Of a stretch of 64,000 nucleotides of DNA, positions 61,401 through 64,000 are shown in pieces; within the stretch, counting starts at the first letter, position 1; each line of letters starts with the position of its first letter. The translations under genes were made by a program, and so were the position numbers. The DNA is from Planctomycetaceae bacterium (GTDB lineage: Bacteria; Planctomycetota; Planctomycetia; Pirellulales; Pirellulaceae). Where the stretch lies: assembly GCA_020638975.1 (NCBI GenBank), contig JACKHN010000020.1:1-64000 (forward strand), read 5' to 3'. Below the pieces are notes generated by a model, which was given only the letters and a program-made list of their open reading frames with translations, was not told where the DNA came from and did not search any database.

Positions 61401-61863
61401 TTGCGGCGGATACATCGCGGGCGGTAACGAATTAGTTCAGTATTTGAAGTACACTGCGCCTGGCTTTGTCTATAGCGTTGGCTTGTCACCTCCGAATTGT
61501 GCAGCGGCCTTGGCGTCGTTGCGTATCCTGCAAAAGGAGCCGGAGCGAGTCGCCAGAGTTCAAGCGAACTCGAAGCTATTCCTCAAACTGGCGAAAGCGA
61601 GGGGGTTAAACACCGGATTCAGTAACGGTACTCCTGTCGTACCCTTGATCATGGGCAATTCGCTGAACGCGCTGCGTCTTTCACGAGCGTTGTACGAAGA
61701 CGGCATCAATGTACAGCCGATCCTCTATCCTGCCGTCGAAGAGAAGGCGTCACGACTACGCTTTTTTATCACTTCGATGCACACCAACGAACAGATTGAG
61801 CTGACCGTGGATACGACTGCAAGACGCCTGCAGCAAATCGATCCAAGTTGTCTGAACACTTGA
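58489..61863 (+). CDS. Fatty acyl-AMP ligase - acyl carrier protein - alpha-oxoamine synthase fusion
   Basis: A 1124-aa protein. Residues about 15-590 form an ANL-family fatty acyl-AMP ligase: LQYTSGSTGNPKGVMLSH, SWLPTYHDMGLVGG, YGMAETTL, TGDLGFMDDGELFVTGR and PKTSSGKIQR. Residues about 625-700 are a carrier protein with phosphopantetheine Ser653 in LGLGLDSLERL. Residues about 740-1120 are a PLP-dependent alpha-oxoamine synthase: SSYNYLGMSGDP, LVGGHSTNETTI, MVDEAHSIGTMG and Lys967 in GTLSKSFGSCGGY. It should load a fatty acid and condense it with an amino acid, losing CO2, to an aminoketone. GTG start behind GGAGAG. Confidence 0.92.
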   Translation: MNHQRSLAPYSPPATNLVDSLRYWTEQTPDSVAFYFSDGEAEELRLSYEGFDRRARAIGAHLLEKGMQGERVLLLYPPGLDFVTGFMGCLYAGATAVPAYPPRRNRYMSRIDAISDDAQAKAVLTVADVADRVQGMLKEAPALEAAMWIATDQIPDDAADSWVLPKFDDSSLAVLQYTSGSTGNPKGVMLSHANIIHNCRLIVHAFEADINSVGMSWLPTYHDMGLVGGVLMPLFIGRPNILMSPMSFLQKPVRWMRAITKYNVTISGGPNFAYDLCVDKITDEEMAGLDLSSWLVAFNGAEPIRSTTLKAFIERFSSVGFRPEACYPCYGMAETTLIVTGSHRKNPPIIRNFDGPALDEHRVVFASPDEEGSRSLVGCGHVLPEEEVIIVAPESRKRLPEHQVGEVWVRSPSVGKGYWNKPDVTQEIFQAVTSRGESGYLRTGDLGFMDDGELFVTGRLKDLIIVRGVNRYPQDIEQTVERTDPRLQAGAAAAFAVDLNGRECLIVMTEVERTRHKDWSSVIQAIRSNVTREHELPPDVIALVRFGSMPKTSSGKIQRHACRAAFLEDSLPVVARWTAWSGGEEVEDWDTIVVESTAATVTTPTVRREAGSLQGEVNLNVADVVMQHVREIAKERANGLTLDSNILGLGLDSLERLQLAHALEDAFGGRFPEDVLSVIETCREVTLAVQTYIGTKARTRNLSSLTDQLSRENRDIQPADYQFAEMAEYKRLQQQATLLSFTGIPNPYFTRHEGITNDRTVIDGHELISWSSYNYLGMSGDPAVTEAACEAIKRYGTSVSASRLVSGEKTIHRELEQGLADFLGVDDAITLVGGHSTNETTIGHLFGPGDLILHDALAHNSIMQGAILSGARRRGFDHNAWQQLDTILKEIRHEYRRVLVVIEGVYSMDGDYPDLPKFVEVKQRHKTFLMVDEAHSIGTMGAHGRGISEHFGIDPREVDIWMGTLSKSFGSCGGYIAGGNELVQYLKYTAPGFVYSVGLSPPNCAAALASLRILQKEPERVARVQANSKLFLKLAKARGLNTGFSNGTPVVPLIMGNSLNALRLSRALYEDGINVQPILYPAVEEKASRLRFFITSMHTNEQIELTVDTTARRLQQIDPSCLNT

Positions 61864-62010
61864 GATCGATCTAATCACGAAGAGCGCTACACTAACGGAC
61901 GATCACAATAAATTGCTGCATTGAGTTCAAGAAATGGGATTGCGTGGTCGGGCCCTCGCTCTAAAATGCATTTCAACTCACAATTACGAAGCGTCGGGAG
62001 ACTTCTCACA

Positions 62011-62190
62011 GTGCTAACGGAATCACAAGTAGAGCGTAGTTTTCGCAAGTTGATTAAGGCCGAAGCCCTTATCGCAGAAACGTTCGATAAGGCTGAAGAG
62101 TTGTTAGAAGAACTTCGGCCCGAAAGCCCCCTTCGCCATCGGCTCTATTCAGAGCTAGATGAATTGCGAGAAATCTCGCCTTCTGAGTAA
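62011..62190 (+). CDS. Very small helical protein, unknown
   Basis: From GTG 62011, with GGGAG 10 nt upstream, a 59-aa charged helical protein results (ESQVERSFRKLIKAEALIAETFDKAEELLEELRPE). ATG 61966 in the same frame would give 74 aa. It reads as an amphipathic coil and is 147 bp after the FAAL fusion on the same strand. I do not recognise it; coding status is probable, not certain. Confidence 0.5.
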   Translation: MLTESQVERSFRKLIKAEALIAETFDKAEELLEELRPESPLRHRLYSELDELREISPSE

Positions 62191-62221
62191 TACCCTTTGA
62201 CGAGTCGCTCCAAAACGAGAA

Positions 62222-62255
62222 AACCGCAAGCCGCCAAAACTGACGACTTGCGGTT
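62222..62255 (-). terminator. Terminator hairpin downstream of the barrel-protein gene
   Basis: AACCGCAAG / CTTGCGGTT (9-bp stem, 16-nt loop) lies 28 bp after the stop of the gene at 62283. Read on the complement, it is followed by TTCTCGTTTTGG, so termination works best for that strand. It may also block read-through from the small gene on the plus strand. Confidence 0.65.
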
Positions 62256-62282
62256 GTTGAATGCTTCTCGTCGATCGAATCA

Positions 62283-63521
62283 CTACCGACGATAATCGAA
62301 TCCGAAAGTGGTTCCAAACATGACGACATTCTGGTCATTTCGGTTGATGTCGTTTCCACGTCCCACACCGCGACCAAAGTCCATGAATGTGATCCCGGCC
62401 CGAAGCGATATGTCACGAGTTAGTTCATAGGCCGCTTCCGCCCGAACCTCTCCACCGAACACGAACTCCGTCGCATTGCCGGAGTTGAGGGTGTTGCTCA
62501 GGAAGACTCCCTCTGGCGGTTCGTCCACTCCTGTCGCGTCGTAGAATGTCAACTCCGTATGGAGCGTCGTTTGCTGGAACTGGAAGTTCGAGAATAGAAA
62601 CGCTCTCAGTTCACCAGACAAGTTCCAGCGGCCCTTGACTTTGTACCAGCGGGCTCCGAATTGGCCACCCACCATGTGATTGTCGAATCTTGACGTCAGT
62701 TGGTCAAACTGTTCGTTTTGGAGCGTCGTCGGATCGATGGTTGTCGGTGGGACTTGACCAACATTTACGCCCAAGTCCGTTATCCGAGCGTACGTATCTC
62801 GTTCCCAGTAGTCCTGAAAACTAACGTAGCGGAAACCGAAGAAGGGTTCGAAGCGACTTCCATAGTGAAGCTGTTTCAAGCGAAACGACTTGTTGAGTTC
62901 AAAGCTAGTTATCGCCGCCTCGTTCAAACTGTCGCGAACGAAATACCTACGGTCACCCGAGATTACGTTGTTCTGGTCACTTCGCGGAACTCCGGGGTTC
63001 TGGTCTGTAACCGTCACATCCGTGCCATTTCGCAGATCGACGTAGTCAGAAGCAATTGTGTTGACTGTGTCAGAAGTATTCAACACGTTGACACGTTCCG
63101 CCTCTGTGACGTTAAAGGCATGCGGACCGTCGATATTCCAATATTCACCAAACCAACCGTGATCTTCGGGGCTCATATACCCCAAGGTAAAACGATTGCC
63201 CCAAGTGAAGTCACCTTCGGTATGCGTGACCTCGTCTCTGGGCCTGGATACGTAAATATGAACACGATCGGCCGTCGCGAACCAACCCGTCGGTGCCTCC
63301 GGGCCGTTACCGAACTCGCCGAACTCGGCGGGTGCGAAAAACTGAAAGTCGTGTGGAAACGCTGTAGTATCCACAAAGGGTTGCCAAAGATCGGGGTTAT
63401 CCCCGTCCGGGTCGATGAGAGGCATGCCCCGATGTATCTCGTGCTGCGCATGAATCTGCGGAGTTAGCAAAGCGAGAGCGGCGATCGTTGCGAAAGACCC
63501 AAATAATTTGCGTATCGACAT
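62283..63521 (-). CDS. Outer-membrane beta-barrel protein (planctomycete BBP7-like)
   Basis: A 412-aa protein with a signal peptide (MSIRKLFGSFATIAALALLTPQIHAQ) and a long run of alternating-hydrophobic strands. Landmarks are GNRFTLGYMSPEDHGWFGEYW, FRLKQLHYGSRFEPFFGFRYVSFQDYW and HMVGGQFGARWY. It ends in VMFGTTFGFDYRR, the barrel-closing strand plus a C-terminal aromatic-basic pattern typical of the large planctomycete BBP7 family. It is probably a surface porin-like or structural protein. Confidence 0.78.
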   Translation of the reverse strand: MSIRKLFGSFATIAALALLTPQIHAQHEIHRGMPLIDPDGDNPDLWQPFVDTTAFPHDFQFFAPAEFGEFGNGPEAPTGWFATADRVHIYVSRPRDEVTHTEGDFTWGNRFTLGYMSPEDHGWFGEYWNIDGPHAFNVTEAERVNVLNTSDTVNTIASDYVDLRNGTDVTVTDQNPGVPRSDQNNVISGDRRYFVRDSLNEAAITSFELNKSFRLKQLHYGSRFEPFFGFRYVSFQDYWERDTYARITDLGVNVGQVPPTTIDPTTLQNEQFDQLTSRFDNHMVGGQFGARWYKVKGRWNLSGELRAFLFSNFQFQQTTLHTELTFYDATGVDEPPEGVFLSNTLNSGNATEFVFGGEVRAEAAYELTRDISLRAGITFMDFGRGVGRGNDINRNDQNVVMFGTTFGFDYRR

Positions 63522-63928
63522 GACTTTCTTCCACCTTCGACGGTGACGATGTAACGGTCACGATTGCGTAACCTCTTCTGTGTGATAGACGAGGCTCGTG
63601 ACGGTCTTATCGGAAATACCCGTCGCAGAAGTTGAGTAAGAAAGGCAATCCTTGACGAGAATTCCGATAGTGCGGTTCGCAACGGTGCCGCTAGCGGTAG
63701 CGTCAAGAAAGAAAAACGGCCTCCGCAGGGGGGCAGTAACCTGCGAAGGCCAGAAGTGTTGCTCACGGAGGTGGGGCAGAAACCTCTCGCAAGCTACTAG
63801 GTACCCAACGTCCGATATTGTGAGCGGCCCTCATTCGAATTGCAATACGACACCCGCGACAAAATTGCAGAACGCCCCCTCAAATAGGCGAAGTGAATTG
63901 CTAACGCCCGATGAGGCCATATACTTCG
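63522..63928. other. 407-bp region between the barrel protein and the edge gene
   Basis: No convincing gene. The only strong structure is the terminator at 63711-63751. The stretch from about 63522 to 63700 probably holds the promoter and leader of the barrel gene; no clear -35/-10 pair was picked out with confidence. Confidence 0.4.
63711..63751 (-). terminator. Intrinsic terminator for the edge gene
   Basis: On the complement GGCCTTCGCAGG / CCTGCGGAGGCC (12-bp stem, one mismatch, 10-nt loop) is followed directly by GTTTTTCTTTC. This is a textbook intrinsic terminator, about 180 bp after the stop at 63929. Confidence 0.8.
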
Positions 63929-64000
63929 TTAGCAGTTCACCTCGTACAAGTCGTGTGGATTCTTTCCCAGCGCGTCGAACAACAAGGCAGCAAACATGTT
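63929..64000 (-). CDS. C-terminal end of an unidentified gene (runs off the window)
   Basis: The complement has 23 in-frame codons reading NMFAALLFDALGKNPHDLYEV and ending in TAA at 63929. They are followed by a well-formed terminator at 63711-63751, which supports a real gene end. The fragment is too short to assign a family. Confidence 0.55.
   Translation of the reverse strand, partial: NMFAALLFDALGKNPHDLYEVNC

Overview
The window looks like chromosomal DNA of a planctomycete, most likely a Pirellula/Rhodopirellula-type bacterium (order Pirellulales). This is inferred from gene content, not from any rRNA. Pointers are a DUF1559 pilin-like protein with a prepilin N-terminus, formylglycine sulfatases, a DUF1080 protein, DUF72, a DUF5077/DUF3472 protein, a CehA/McbA-type metallohydrolase, an outer-membrane barrel protein ending in -DYRR, short proteins starting with MNxNPY-type motifs, and protein-kinase and FHA fusions. 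I see no tRNA, rRNA, CRISPR array, prophage or intact transposase.

Layout. 1-10.3 kb: sulfatase 5' end, SGNH hydrolase, GlpF-type channel, deoxyhypusine-synthase-like enzyme, DUF72, M1 peptidase and a DUF2339/DUF3999 membrane pair. 10.5-20.7 kb: DUF5077/DUF3472 protein, Tex, a DUF433/DUF5615 toxin-antitoxin-like pair, sulfatase, SMP-30 lactonase, anchored methyltransferase and the DUF1559 protein with a clear terminator. 20.7-26 kb: acetyltransferase, c-di-AMP synthase, HEAT lipoprotein and an SPFH operon, flanked by two inverted copies of a 157-bp MITE-like repeat. 26-33.8 kb: a coupled chemosensory operon in Wsp-like order (CheW, CheR-TPR, CheW, unknown membrane protein, CheA-REC, CheB) with a convergent response regulator and a STAS protein, but no chemoreceptor. 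34-44 kb: EfpL-type EF-P paralogue, a redoxin/cytochrome c/copper-monooxygenase-like fusion, an FHA-ABC transporter, HEAT protein and EF-hand protein. 44-48.6 kb: LplT-like MFS, SIS isomerase and ROK kinase in one overlapping operon, then thiC. 49-64 kb: a Ser/Thr kinase-Hsp70 fusion, leuCD, an STN-like protein, CehA-type hydrolase, DUF1080, a 1124-aa FAAL-ACP-alpha-oxoamine synthase fusion and the barrel protein.

The most striking items are the kinase-Hsp70 fusion, the FAAL-ACP-AOS fusion and the non-coding repeat population. The repeats fall into three groups. The first is inverted pairs of GTAG-led palindromes resembling REP/BIME elements. The second is a CTAG-targeted MITE family whose first base restores a TAG stop codon. 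The third is a 164-bp element with terminal inverted repeats, an apparent 8-bp target duplication and five 16-bp tandem repeats. Starts were chosen from signal peptides, Shine-Dalgarno sequences and operon overlaps. Domain names are from recognition of the sequence only, without database searches.
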